Below, piece after piece: positions 1 through 12,328 of a stretch of 64,000 nucleotides of DNA. The notes under the pieces were generated by a model, which searched no databases, was not told the DNA's origin, and saw nothing but the letters and a program-made list of their open reading frames with translations. Every line of letters begins with the position of its first letter. Within the stretch, counting starts at the first letter, position 1. The translations under genes and the position numbers were made by a program. Source of the stretch: Allantophomopsis cytisporea (Eukaryota; Ascomycota; Leotiomycetes; Phacidiales; Phacidiaceae); contig CP103021.1 in the NCBI GenBank assembly GCA_024752435.1, positions 1,240,001-1,304,000 on the forward strand, given 5' to 3'.

Positions 1-173
1 CACGCGATCGATCTTTCTATCAGAGACAGCGGGTTCACATCGTCGACTCCTACATAGCTTACCTCCGGAGCACCGGCCATAACCAGCACTGGCCCGCTTT
101 TACAACTATTTCATAAGCACATGTTAATCGTGAACCTGCAAAGATCCTCTGCACAGCTTCTTAGAGCATCAAC

Positions 174-1599
174 ATGTCGAAGCCAGAGCTCAAGCACCGC
201 CAGCGAACGATACCTGCACCAGTACCTGACTTTGGTGGAGGTATAAGGGAGCAGGGTGCGATTGGTAACGAAGACCATCCTGCTGGAGATATCAAGCATG
301 GAGGGCATATACAATTATTGCGTCTTGCGCTGTTTGCAAGCTACTTCTGGGCTTGCTGCTTCAGGTGAGAAGAATTCCCATGGTTATAGTTGGACTTCGC
401 TGATAGTACATAGCATTTGCGCAACACAATTCTTAGGATCGCCTCTTTACTTTATCAATCGAGATATGTACTACGCCTACATGGCTTTGACGAAAGAATC
501 ATTTGGCTTACTGATTACAACAATGACCCAGTGGTGGAGCCCCACGGTGATGCGGATAAATGGCGATGAGAGTGTTAGGGGCCAGTTACGAAAGTTACCT
601 GATGGCAGACTTGAGTGTGACTTTCCCGAGAGAATTGTCATGATTGCAAACCACCAGGTATGGGTTTATGCCCTTCCACATCAAATGCATGCTGATATTT
701 GTTAGCTCTATTCTGACTGGCTGTACCTTTGGTGGATCGGATATGCCAACAAGCAACCTATGCATGGTCATATTTATATAATTCTCAAAGAATCTCTGAA
801 ATATGTACCAATTATTGGCCCCGGAATGATGTTCTTTGGGTTCATCTTCATGTCTCGTAAGATGGAAAAGGACAAGCCGAGATTGGCACATCGACTTGGA
901 CAGCTGAAGACACGACATTCAGGCCCAAAATCCGGACCGCAAAGTCTTGATCCTATGTGGCTTCTGATTTTTCCTGAGGGCACAAATTTGTCTGATAACG
1001 GGAGAGCTAAAAGCGCAAAGTGGGCAGAAAAGATTGGGGTTCCAGACATGCAACACCAGCTCCTACCAAGAAGCACTGGTACATATTTCTGTCTGAATGA
1101 GCTGAAGGGCACGGTTGATTGGGTCTATGATTGTACTCTAGCATATGAGGGTGTCCCGTAAGTTTTCATCATATTCCTCGAAAATAATGGTACTTATTCA
1201 AGTAGGCGTGGCCAATTTGGTCAGGACATTTTTACCCTTAGATCAACCTACTTCGAGGGTCGTCCGCCAAAATCCGTCAACATGTACTGGCGTCGCTTCG
1301 CAGTATCCTCTATCCCACTTGATAGCCCCGAAGAGTTCGATCTCTGGGTGCGGGAGCGTTGGTACGAAAAAGATGCCTTGATGGAAGAATATATTGCAAA
1401 AGGCCGGTTTCCATCATCTGATGCAGGTGAGGGTAAGATTGAAGATGGAGGCTTCATAGAAACAGAAGTAAGGCCTGCTCACTGGTGGGAATTTACAAGA
1501 ATCTTTATGGTTTTGGCAGCATTTGGGATGGTGGCCAATCTTTGTGCCAAGGTTTATAACGCGGCGTTTTATGGAAATACCAAAGGGTGGACAGGTTGA
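174..1599 (+). CDS. Lysophospholipid acyltransferase (CST26/LCLAT1-like)
   Basis: Exons 174-364, 414-657, 706-1157 and 1206-1599 give a 426-aa protein. The acyltransferase signature NHQLYSD (the NHX4D catalytic motif) is built across intron 2, and FPEGTNLS, the second conserved acyltransferase block, lies in exon 3. Family members transfer an acyl chain from acyl-CoA to a lysophospholipid (lysophosphatidic acid, lyso-PI or lysocardiolipin) at the ER membrane. The N-terminal third has a hydrophobic segment running through intron 1, and a second sits near the C-terminus (WWEFTRIFMVLAAFGMV), as in the yeast CST26 and human LCLAT1/AGPAT5 group. The start at 174 is the first ATG of the open frame. 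The gene converges on the monooxygenase gene with about 290 bp between stops. The family is clear; the exact lyso-lipid substrate cannot be read from sequence. Confidence 0.9.
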
Positions 1600-1892
1600 T
1601 TAGATATCGAGGCAAACTCTGGATGGCGATCATGATTTGCATTTGGGCATTATGGATGGAATATATGAAGCACGGGTTTCGTATTAGCATTGAAAGAGCT
1701 CAAACAATATCGAACTCAGTGGTGGAAACTTAGGAAAAGAGCTAGTACATTTCAAGGTTGTTGTCATTAATTAGTCCTAGAAGCGCTACTTAGTCGTACG
1801 GTTCCAAAAAGAATGTCAGAGGTCAAAGAGCTAGCCGCTCATGTAATGCTATCCTCTCCAACCTACTTGTTTTCCACAGCAGATGTGCTTAA

Positions 1893-3895
1893 TTAGATTA
1901 TAGATCCATCTCTGGTTAATATATCACCCACATCCTTAGCGTTGAAAGTCTTCATTGATGACCGAAATATACCCTCTCCCCTATCCTCGTTCCTGATGTA
2001 ATAGGCAGTATCAGCCCCCTTCTTTGACTCCCTCTGACTAAATCCATTGCCCAAGTATGCAAACCTATTTCCCCTATACACAACCTCGAAGTCCTCCCAC
2101 CTGCTGGTCCCAAGTGTTTCAATGTAATGCATGGTGCTACCAGGCCAGAGAGCCGTAATATTCCCACTGGGATCCTTGTACCAGCTGCTGCAGTCATTCT
2201 CCCAGACAGTCGTCTTCATGAACATGTCTTTCTGCTCCACAAAGTCATCAATGGCGGCTTTTTTTGGCACAAAAGTAGCAACATCCTCTTTCTGCCACCG
2301 GTTGAGGAATGACGCGATGTATTCGCCTTGCGCTTCAATGGAAATGATGATAGGGCCGTTACCAATGGGACAGTTAGGGCCCAGGAACATGAAGTAGTTG
2401 GGAAAATCTGCGACAGCAAGGCCCAGGTAGCTACGTGGCTCTGCGGCCCATTCCTCTTGCAGGTTCTTGCCATTGCGGCCCTTGAGAGGAAAACGCGGTC
2501 TAAAGGACGTGTCAAAGCCCGTCGCGCATATCAATACGTCAAGAGGATGCACGGCTCCATTGTCTGTCTCGCAGCCATTTTCGGTGATCTTAGTTATTTC
2601 TCCGTAGTAGACTGTGACGTTTTGTTTTGTTAGACTTTCCAAGTAGTTGACGCCTGGTGTTAGGCGCCTGCATCCCAATGAAAAATCAGGAATCAAGTTC
2701 TTAGAGAGATACTCGTCATTGATCTTCTCCTTCATTTGCTCTTTCATACGCGCCTTGATGAGCTCTTGGGACTTGGAGCCTTTGATAAACACTGGAAAGA
2801 TTGCACCAACTGATTTTTCGGTCTCCCGGCGGAACTCAAGGTGGTTCTCCGGGTTGGCCCGAAATTCTTCCTTCTCTTCGTTTGTATACTTATGATATTC
2901 CATTCCTTGTGCTGGCGAAACCCAAGTGGGTGAACGAATGAATGTCGTGAGATGCTCTGATTTTGGTTGGATCTGGGGTAGTATCTAAAGGAGACGGTAT
3001 CAGCATCTGCGTGATCGTAGACCTAAGGGTTGCGACAAAGTAAGACAGCTTGAGAAATGATATACCACACTATCAAGCATGGAAAATCCTGAGCTTGACA
3101 AGCAAAGCCACCTCACCTGTATCCCAGAAGAGCCATTCCCTATCAATCCAACCTTCTTCCCTTTGACATCAATGCCATCCTCCCAGTTGGCACTGTGAAT
3201 CAATGTTCCCTTAAAGTCATGCAAACCCGGGATGGTGGGCCAGCGCCAGTAATTGAGAATTCCTGTAGCATTGATGAAAAAGTCACAACATTTTTCGAAG
3301 ACAGTTCCATCCTGCATCCGTATCCTGATCCTCCACTCCTTCGTACTTTCGTTCCAACTTGCACCTGCTACTGTGTGATTGCAGCTGATATACTGCTGTA
3401 GTCCATATTTCTCGACAAAATCAACGAAATATGTCTTGATTTCTTGAGACCCAGCATAATTGGCAGACCAATCCCACTTCGGCTCAAAAGAGTAAGTGTA
3501 GTTATGTCTAGAAATAATAAGCCACGTCTTGAAAGTGATGACATTTGACCTACGCTGGAACATCACAAGCACACCTAATTTTGATAAGTGTTGAGTTACA
3601 TGCCCAAGCAATTGATAGCGACTTACCCTGGATATCGGTTTTCAAACCAAGTTCCACTGATCTCTGGATTCTTCTCATAGATATCAAGCGTAAAATCTGT
3701 AAATGCAGTCTTCATCTTATACGCTAAATATATCCCAGATGCACCAGCACCTACACAGACAACGCGGAGATGACGGTTCGCATGGAGAGGTAGATTCCGA
3801 CAAACTTTGATGCCATTCGTGGTATTCTCTGAGTAGTGGGCATCATCCAAGCCAACGCCATTGTAGGGCGACCTAGCAGATGGGGGAGGCGCCAT
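1893..3895 (-). CDS. Baeyer-Villiger-type flavin monooxygenase
   Basis: Reading leftwards, exons are 3895-3627, 3574-3554 (only 21 nt), 3507-3117 and 2984-1893, giving 590 aa. GAGASG (about residues 49-54) is the FAD-binding glycine motif and GNGSSG (about 220-225) the NADPH one. Between them FKGTLIHSANW (from about 195) resembles the FxGxxxHxxxW fingerprint of type I Baeyer-Villiger monooxygenases, and CATGF (to about 384) is the conserved linker motif. The family inserts oxygen next to a ketone using NADPH and O2, turning ketones into esters or lactones, mostly in secondary metabolism or sterol and terpenoid breakdown. The microexon restores the conserved CACDVPAHNYTYSFE block. The neighbouring bZIP regulator lies 1 kb upstream on the same strand. 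The substrate is unknown. Confidence 0.9.
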
Positions 3896-4916
3896 TTCGA
3901 AAGCGTATCCTTTTCACCTGAATCCGAAGGTCCCGACCATACTCTTTTTATTTCAGAAATCCGCCTAGCTATTGAAATCAGCTCATTCGGAAGCACTTCC
4001 AACGATCAGAGGACACCACACCCCCATCATCAAGTACCGAGGCTCATCGAGACAAATGACTCGTTCACGCTTTTGAATATGACGAACATAATGTAAGTAG
4101 AAGCGGGGCAGAAGATACCACATCGGTTTCTAACAGCAGGTTATGCATAAAATCAAGTGGATCGAGCAGTTCCGAGACTACGGTTATCACGGGTAACTAT
4201 AAAGTGTGGTACACTCGCTCAACTACCGTCTATCATGGCCAAAGAATTGACTTGGCTGCCGGCAGTGCGTGACGCGGGTCAAGAACGTCTAAGTCGATGC
4301 AGTGACCCCCAAACGCAGAGAAGCTTTTGCCAGTGCTGCAATGGAGTTTACCCGGTGCTCGTTATGATTCATGGGGTATGCTGAAGGTGGGGCAACACGA
4401 GTCTGTAACATTTACATGCTGACTCATTTCCGAGTAAGCAGCTTGCACAATATGACTCGTACATTTGTGATTGGTCCAGCGATAACCTTCAACATATCCC
4501 AACCTAAATAAAGCTGCGTGAATACATCATGGCAAAAGTGTATGTAAGATCAGGCCATATATTGATAACCATACCCTATACTTGTCCTTATATTCTGTTA
4601 CAGGCCACCCGGAAATGTATGGTCTTGAAGAATATATCAGCAGCAACTAATCATGCCTTGAGATTGTAAGGGAAGATTTTCATCAGAAGATGGCTTTGTT
4701 CAGCCAGTCAGAGACTTTGGCTGATGGGATGATCAACAAACATAGCACAGCCGTAATGGTGAGTAGTAAAGGAACATACATATCGAAGCTAGCTGTAAGC
4801 GGATACCCAGAAACTCTATCCAGACCATAAACGCCCTCGTAACAACGAAAGCACTTGCTGGGAATATTTACATATGAAAAGAAATTGATGCTCATGATTG
4901 ACTGACGCCCGGGGCA
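3896..4916 (-). other. Gene-free stretch between monooxygenase start and bZIP stop
   Basis: This 1 kb holds the presumed promoter of the monooxygenase and the 3' end of the bZIP gene. A 70-codon open frame on the minus strand (4895-4683) begins 21 bp beyond the bZIP stop and includes one hydrophobic stretch, but it has no recognisable family and may be 3' UTR. I see no other support for a gene. Confidence 0.5.
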
Positions 4917-6479
4917 TTACGGGATTAAGTGACTTTCCTTTATCAAACACTTCTCACGATCCAAGCCTACCACCAACTCCGGATAAACCTCCCAAAACTT
5001 CTCTAATATACCCCAACTATCCAGATCCAGCATTTTTTCGGCAAAAAGGGGGTCGAGCTCTGGATCTCCTCCATCATGACGAACGATAAATTTTCTATTG
5101 AAGCCCCAACGAATACGTACGCAGCAAGCTAGTAGGCCAAATACTTCATCTTGACAGTACTTGGATTCGTACTTGATGAAGTTCTCACGAATCTGCGGCC
5201 ATAATAAAACATCAAGGTTTGGGTGATGTGGAACCAAATACTGCATGAGTGTTGGTCGAAGAGTTTGTGGAATTCTCAGATAATTCTCTTGGGTTTGTTG
5301 AATTCTCCACTGTGATATGTTAGGGGGAAAGGCTGTGCTGGCACAGACAGAGAAACTCACCCGTGTATATATATAGCAATGCCATCCTATAGCAAACTTT
5401 TCAGGCTGAAGCGCCGGGCCACCACCCATAGTCTCCATGATTACATTTGTCAGTTGGTTACTTGAGCCGCCAAATAGGAGATCTATTGGCTTTGGTACAA
5501 TGTCGTAGGTAGCAAATACTTCTGGGTTGCGCTGCAACTTTTCTGTGACTGAAGCAAAAGGATCCGGTCGCATTCGAGCTATTGCACCACACCTTGGTAG
5601 TCTTCGATAATCAGGTACAGAGAGAACTTGATCAAGGTTATTCAGTGGCACCATTGGATCCATATCATGCTTGGATGTGGCAGGATTCCAAGGAAACTCT
5701 ACCCCATGATTGAGAGCGGAAAATAGTATGGGGGTCCCAGCTGGTTCTCGATCCAAGAAGGCTTCAGGAGCTGGGTACGGGTTACCTGGGGCCAACATCG
5801 ATGGTACCGATGATGGTACAGAAGTATAACTCTCCCCAAAATGTCGAAACATGCAGTCAGTAGCCACAGGGCCAGGTTGGGGGACGTTATCAAAGTGAGG
5901 TTGAGTCAAGGACTCGTGACTTCCAGCCCGCATCAAATGGGTATCAACACCGCCACTTGATGATGATCCCCCAGCTTTGTTTCGCTTCTGTTGCGGATGT
6001 GACGTGAAAACTGGCGTTTCTAGACGTAGTTAGAGAAATGTTCCCCACATTAAGCTTATGGATGCCCAACCTCGACCCATACTATACTCACTTGTGGCAC
6101 TGTCAGGAGTGCCATTTTCTGATCCATTCGTGTCCATCACGTTGGAAAATTGTCTCCGAGGGGTGAGTCCTGGTGTTGGAGCTTGCCCATTGTGACCAGG
6201 TTCATCACCGGACACCAATGCTCGAACTTGCTGCAGACGGTTCTCCAATAACTCGTTCCTGGCACGTAGTCGAGTCACAATATCCAAGGAAGACGGATTA
6301 GAAATCCTATCGCCAGACTGGCTGGCTTGAAGCTCCCCTTCTAACAATTCTATACGCTGCTGTAGCTGCGCAACGAACTGCTTTTCTCGCAGCCGCTTCT
6401 GGCGCTGATTCTCTTTATCACGCTCCCGTTTACGCAGACGCGCATCGCGGTCATGACTTTTCACGTCGTCGACCGGCAT
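4917..6479 (-). CDS. bZIP transcription factor with DUF3425 domain
   Basis: Exons 6479-6092, 6019-5361 and 5309-4917 encode 479 aa. Residues about 15-60 are a basic region (RKRERDKENQRQKRLREK) running straight into a leucine heptad segment, that is, a bZIP DNA-binding and dimerisation domain. A proline, serine and glycine-rich linker follows. The C-terminal 200 residues, with tryptophan and arginine positions such as LLWPQIRENFIKYE and a closing WGILEKFWEVYPELV, look like the DUF3425 domain that fungi commonly attach to a bZIP. It is presumably a nuclear regulator. It lies on the same strand as the monooxygenase and about 1 kb from it, which makes that gene a possible target (inference). The first ATG of the open frame is used as the start. 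Confidence 0.88.
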
Positions 6480-6505
6480 TACAAGGTCATATACATTAAT
6501 GCACT

Positions 6506-6516
6506 GTACGGAGTAC
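6506..6516. promoter_or_regulatory. GTAC-spaced inverted repeat upstream of bZIP gene
   Basis: GTACGGAGTAC sits about 30 bp before the bZIP start codon. The two GTAC half-sites form a short inverted arrangement. Similar GTACTGCGTA sequences occur in three other gene-free places (about 7143, 34588 and 37919). It may be a protein-binding site or only a common genomic word. Confidence 0.2.
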
Positions 6517-9480
6517 GACTTAGGTAATGTTCGAATAGAGAATTAGAGGCGAACTCTAGCTGGCGCCGCGCGGTCTCAGACCCTATACCTTATTAACATC
6601 CGAGGACTTTGCATCGAGTAGATTGATGATTCTCCAGAAGTCGATATGTCATCAAGGAATGCTTGTCAGAAGGTTTGATGCAGAACCGACGGTTTGGTCG
6701 ATCAGCCGCAGGTTACTCTCCTTACTACTGCGATTGTGCTTGGAGAGTGAGGGACATGTTCGCCCAAAAATGAACACTAACAGTGGATTATGCAGACTTC
6801 CTGCGGGATGAAGTAGTGAGCGTTGTAAGAGATGAGGTACGGAGAATATTAGATTCGTGACTGAGCTGATTGAACTGGCGCGGACCCCCGCTTAACGCCC
6901 CGCATTGCCCCATTTAAACAAGCGAAGAGACAGCAAGTCAACATGACATGAGGTAAGGCGAGGTGCGGACGATACCTTGGTAAGGTAAAGCAACAGATCA
7001 TGTGACCTGTGTTGACTTGGGGACACAGTTTCTACGCTGACATTTGGATGGTCGTGAGTCAGGTGATTCAGTCACCTGATATGTCGCTTCTATCAAGCTT
7101 ACTAAGCACTTGTACCGTACCTTTACCTACATATGTATCTATGTACTGCGTAGCAGCAGCAGCACGGTCCAGGTAAGGTTTGTTCCTCACCCTGGAACAT
7201 TGCCGAAACACTTTTTTACCCGTCAAGGGGCGCAGAAAGTGAATCTGAGTTCGGCTCGCGTGGTCCCATGGGCTCACCTTATGCGTTCTCAATTGCTCAG
7301 CTAAGACACGCAAAGTGGATCAGGGCTGAAGGGGTCAGCCGTGCGTGTCTCTGACTTCAGAAAAGTTCTGCACTCTTTCCTTTCCTCTTCTGCTCAGACT
7401 CGCCTTTTGTATTTGTTCTCTCGGCTTAGGTACTGTACTTAAATATGACACAAAACGTGCCCGAATGCTGTCCCTCTGTATCTTTAGTTTTGAATATGCT
7501 GACATTGGATGCTAGGATGTTCATTTGTAAATGTCTTGTCAAGCTTACCGATACCGTTGGGATACAAACTCTACATATGTCAGTGGGAAGCGAGAGCATG
7601 AAAGTTGAAATACGCAGTGACTCGGACACATCCAGGAACTCATCGTTCTGGGGCAAAGTTGGAAAATGCATAAGGTACCTAGGTACCTCGGAGGTGTATA
7701 TTGTCGCCACGGATGGGATAACCCATATATTTATGCGGAGTATCTATCCTACGAACTTTTCATAACGGAGAAGGTTCGGATTTTCAAGAATGGGTACTTT
7801 CGTAATCGTACGAGATGGAGATGTCTCATCTGAAAATCAATGTGTGATCACTCTGTACTCTACCGAACCCGAAAGTTGCGCAGTAGAATGATCATAGAAC
7901 AATTTTCTTACCTCGACGGAACAAGACAGGATGAGCCATCTGCTGCGGCAACGCCTCGACTGGCAAATGTTGTTCCCCGAACGGGCTTTGACGAGGATAA
8001 CAGAATCCTCGAGATGAGATGCCGTAAATCTTATCGCTGATCAGCCAATGCCTCATTTGTTCGTACAAGCCGTATTATGCTATGAATACATAGTCTGTCT
8101 TTGCTCCCCATCTTCCCGTCTCCCCGTGCTCCATTCTCATTTGTAGTCTTAACACTACTGTTATAAAAGCCACCTGGAAGAGTTGGAGCTTTTGTGGAGT
8201 GGGTGGAAATCACATTGAAATTCAGATTAACCCCGATATACCAAAGGAGTATGTAGAATGGGAAGCACTGTGTTATCTCACCACACCTCAAAGATTACGG
8301 TGGGACTCATGCGAGCTTGTAGTATGTTCTATGATTTTGTGCAATTTATGAGGTGTAAACATAGCAGCTCTGAGCGCCTCATCCTTCTTGTTACTGTCCG
8401 TTGAAGCGTAATGAGCCGTCATGAACACACCTGCAAACTCCGCTACATCTCTAAACTGTCTAGATTTATGGCATCATGTACAACGCAGAACTTGGCCTTC
8501 TCTGAATACTAAGGTTGGAGTCTTATTAGGCCGAACGACCCAATCGTAGATACTCCTCACATCATCTACGGGAAGTAAGGCCTCATGTTGGTCTTGCGAA
8601 AAGATAAGATGTGGGCTGCACGACGGGCGAATCTTTTTGGTAGGGAAAGAGATAGGTGATGGGTACCTGGTCTGTATGTAGATGGTACCGTATTCTGAGC
8701 AACTCATCTCGTACCTCTGGATACTGTCTAGACGTCCAAGTCTAGAGGCAAGATGCGACGGTTAGCTCTCCCTTGCACATATTGTCAGGGTATGTAATAT
8801 CATTATCAGGAGCAACGGCAAGACTCTTACTTATCCCACGTAGGAGTTGTGCCATCTCACTAGGGTAATTTAGTTGTTTGAGGCTCGAGCCAGAGTGTGC
8901 CGCATGTAGTGACACTCTACCAGCTGTTGACAGACAAAGTGCAGCACTGACATTATGCCAAAGTTGCCCGTTTTAGCATTAACGATGAGCTACTCTAGGG
9001 GAGGGGCTTCGAGTCGTTCAGTCGGGTCGGGCTAGTCACGAACCGTGGTGAGTGATGACCCGAATACCAGCTGTATAGGGACAGTTCATGATTTATACTT
9101 TGGTTACCAAGACTGTTGATTCTCGGACTGTGCATAGGCTCGAAGGGTACGGACCTTGCACGGCGGAATTGAGATAACGGGATACATATGTATGTAAACA
9201 TATGTAAGAACGAAGAAGCTGGAAGTCATGAACATGCTTATTGGTGCACGAGCTTGCTCAAGGGACGATCAGGCTGCTCCCCCTCGCATAAGTGTTGCAA
9301 TTTACCTAGTAAGGTAAGGTACCTGGTCGTATGAAGGTGATCCTTGAAATGGCTATTATGTAGATGGCTATGTATTAAGACCCGACAACGTGCGTATTCT
9401 CCGTATGCTATGCGAGGTCACCGTTCTAGAGCCTCAATCCTCCGCATTGTTCGCTTCCCCCATCCTTCCCGCAGTTGTCA

Positions 9481-9525
<45 letters not shown>

Positions 9526-9536
9526 GATATATATAT
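9481..9536. repeat. TA/TATG microsatellite
   Basis: An uninterrupted run of TA units is flanked by ATAC and GTAT tetranucleotide units, ending in another short TA run. It lies in gene-free DNA. Confidence 0.95.
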
Positions 9537-10880
9537 TTACCTCAATTCATATGACAGGAGACTTTTGACTCGCAAGAACGCTTAAGTGCAGCACACTACA
9601 GAAGTTTGCCCACTTGAATGAAATTACCTTGCCTCTTTGGGCCTAGATGCAGCATAATCGACTTCGATGGCCTCACTAACAAGGCAATTTTAACATTCTG
9701 GAGGCGAGTGAGGTGCCCAGACGTGCCAGACAAGTCAAACGACAGCGCAGAAAAAGCCACAACGGACTTCAGCGTATATTCTGGTTTAGCTTCTTTTGGC
9801 AACGAGGATATCTTTAGCATGGAACAGCGGTGGAAAGCCTTCAGACTACCGCAGTAGAAACCTGGTGCTGCTCTTTATGTCCGACCAATCACTCAGACCT
9901 ATTGCGAAAATCACCAGGCACATCCTGGGTCCTCATCTCTGACGGTTGCGAAGGGAAGACGAAATGCCGCGACGCCTCTTGTTTTTTTCCTCTTCAGGGG
10001 CCGCCGATCTTCTCTGGTATGTATATGCTAACTTATGTGGCGGTTTAAGCGTTAGCTGACAAGTAACGATAAAATGTTCGGATTATGGGATTCCGTTCGC
10101 AAATCGAAGACCCTTTTATGGTCTTTTTGTTGCGTTTTCTACAATTTTTTTCCTTTTTGGCATTCCCTTTTTCTTACTTTTCTTTCCCGGATTTTCCATC
10201 GAACTCTGTACGAAGTAAGCTCATGGGTGGACGTTTCCTGTCTTAATCCGGTACAATTCGCACCATCTTCCCCACCGTTCTGCAACTGACCGACAAACAG
10301 GGTCATCACGGTCCACATTGGCCTCTGCTAAATGAGGATGAGGGGACTTTTCCTTGGAGTCCAGGGAACATCAAGATTCTCAAACTCCACGAGCGCCGCC
10401 ATTAAGAGTGACTAGCTTGCACAAAGGAATGATCTGACGTAGCGGTCGGTAATTGACACTCGTTTCTCGCCTCTCTCACGACGTGGAACTGGTAAGCTTG
10501 GTTCGCGGACGGAAGGGCTAGTTCCTTTCCGACAGTCTTTCACCCCATCCATCAGATTTCCAGATGACTTGAATGGTGAATACTACTACGGCCTAGCGGC
10601 CTCCACCTCTCGTGCCTCACTCTTATGGATATGGACCACATTGTACCAGAGTCCTAGCAGTATAGTCAAGGTAGGCCATAGGGGAAGTATCACGAAGTCA
10701 AGTTGGCCCCGTCCAGACAGCCATGGGAGTTTGTGCAATTTGGACTATCAGTCACAACCTAGCGGAGGTCTCCATAAGTTAAACTTCTGCGTGGTTTTAT
10801 ACCTACTGCCAATCGTAGGTATGCTTTTGTGTATATACAGTGTCGCCTCGCAATCGTGAATCGGTGTATTTTCGCCAATT

Positions 10881-10912
10881 CTCACACACACACTCTCTCT
10901 CTCTCTATCTAT
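10881..10912 (+). repeat. CA/CT repeat in the leader of the rhodopsin-like gene
   Basis: CACACA units pass directly into CTCTCT units about 110 bp upstream of the start codon at 11024. Pyrimidine-rich tracts at this distance are common in filamentous fungal promoters and leaders. Confidence 0.8.
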
Positions 10913-11023
10913 CGCTCTTTTTTCTCATACCCACGCTTGGCTTCAACATTTATCTTGGTATTCTATACGGTTTGCTTTTGTGTTTTTCCGGTCTGACTCG
11001 AACTTTATCTACTATCATTCAAG

Positions 11024-12328
11024 ATGGTGAAGTTTCTGAGTATGAGCAACGCTCGGGACAGAGGTCCCCAAATTGCTGGTACAGCATGGGCTTTTTGTGT
11101 GTTGAGTTCACTCGCCGTTTTGGCTCGAATCTACACTCGTGTATTTCTTGTCAAGTCGTTTGGTTTGGATGACTGGACTGCGGTCATTGCTCAGGTAAGT
11201 CGTTATCTCTTCTCATATTGCGTCTAGTATCATCTAACACTGGAACAGATTACCTTCTTGAGCTTTTGTGGTTGTTGTATTACAGGAGTTGGCTATGGTA
11301 CTGGCCAACATACCGTGGACATTTCAGCTGAAAACCTTCCTATTGGTTTGAGATGGTGGTGGTGCTGCGAACCGCTCTATATCCTCACAAACATGTTCCT
11401 CAAACTCAGCATTTCTATCTTTTTACTTCGAATTTGCGTTATAAAAACCCATAAGCTCATCATCTGGATTTCGTTGGCCATCTCTGAGCTCTATGGTTTC
11501 TGCTTTTTTATTCTTTTCATCCTCCAATGCCAGCCAACGGACTATTTCTGGAATCGCTACTCAACAAAACATCACAAAGGTACCTGTATCAGCGTGTACG
11601 TTACTGCAGGAGTTTTCTTCGGTTACACTGCCGTTACTTGTGTAACGGATTGGATTCTGAGTGTCTTGCCTGGTTTTATGGTCTGGAATCTGCAGATGAA
11701 CTCCAGAACTAAGCTCTCTGTAGCAATGATTTTGGCTGCTGGTGCCATGTACGTCGCGACTTTCCAAATTTATAAACCCAAAACTAACGAATTTACCAGT
11801 GCATCCACCGCCACCATTATTCGTATTCCTTACCTTAATAACATCACTGATTCCGACGATTTCCTCTACGCCACCTCCGACATCGCCATCTGGAGTGTTG
11901 TCGAGTCCGGAATTGGTATCACCGCCTCAGCTCTCGCTACGCTTCGCCCTCTATTCCGCAACTTCCTCAGTCACAATCGATTTATGGGTGGCAGTTCCTC
12001 GAACCCTGCAAGCAAGGCATTTCCCACTTCGCGTGTAGGCTACCAACGCAGCAACACGAAGCACACCAACAATGAAGAATTTGATCTTCGCACAGATATT
12101 AACAGAGGCAACGGTGTGGTAACCATGGTAAACACGCCGAGTCATGATGAGGAGAGGGGATTAGGAATGGGCGATTTTAAGGGGGGTGCCGAAAGTTCAA
12201 GAAACCTGAAGGGAGGTGGATGGGGCGACTCTGCTTTGGCGGATGATAGCTCTGAGGAATTCAACAGTCACGAGCCGTGGAAAGTGGAAGTTAGCAAGAC
12301 CATTGTACAGACTCACGATGCTGTATAG
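11024..12328 (+). CDS. Fungal rhodopsin-like seven-helix membrane protein (copy 1)
   Basis: Exons 11024-11194, 11249-11748 and 11800-12328 give 399 aa. The order of hydrophobic segments, the FGLDDW signature after helix 2, the YGTGQH loop, WWWCCE, and the closing STATIIRIPY and IWSVVESGIGI blocks match the fungal rhodopsin-domain family (PTH11-related integral membrane proteins without a CFEM domain). Such proteins sit in the plasma or internal membranes and are thought to sense ligands; few have known partners. A polar tail of about 130 residues faces the cytoplasm by the usual topology. The second intron (51 nt, with a perfect CTAAC) is a multiple of three without a stop, so the frame stays open through it. 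A paralogue lies at 46215-47629 on the other strand and fixes this intron choice. Confidence 0.88.

Larger units (their letters stand above)
6480..11023. other. 4.5 kb gene-free region
   Basis: Only short open frames with no family resemblance are seen on either strand. Visible content: a palindrome-like GTACGGAGTAC at 6506-6516 just upstream of the bZIP start, several TAAGGTA-type motifs (6951, 6979, 9311), a long TA microsatellite around 9481-9536, T-rich pyrimidine tracts near 10140-10200, and a CA/CT repeat at 10881-10912 that belongs to the leader of the next gene. It serves as promoter space for two divergent genes (bZIP leftwards, rhodopsin-like rightwards). No transposon ends were recognised. 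Confidence 0.6.

Noticed and set aside
7426..7765. 94- and 106-codon frames on opposite strands
   Set aside because: Mutually antisense, no motif, no splice continuation found.
9481..9536. Possible transposon terminal repeat around the TA array
   Set aside because: It is a plain microsatellite; no flanking inverted repeat or target duplication.
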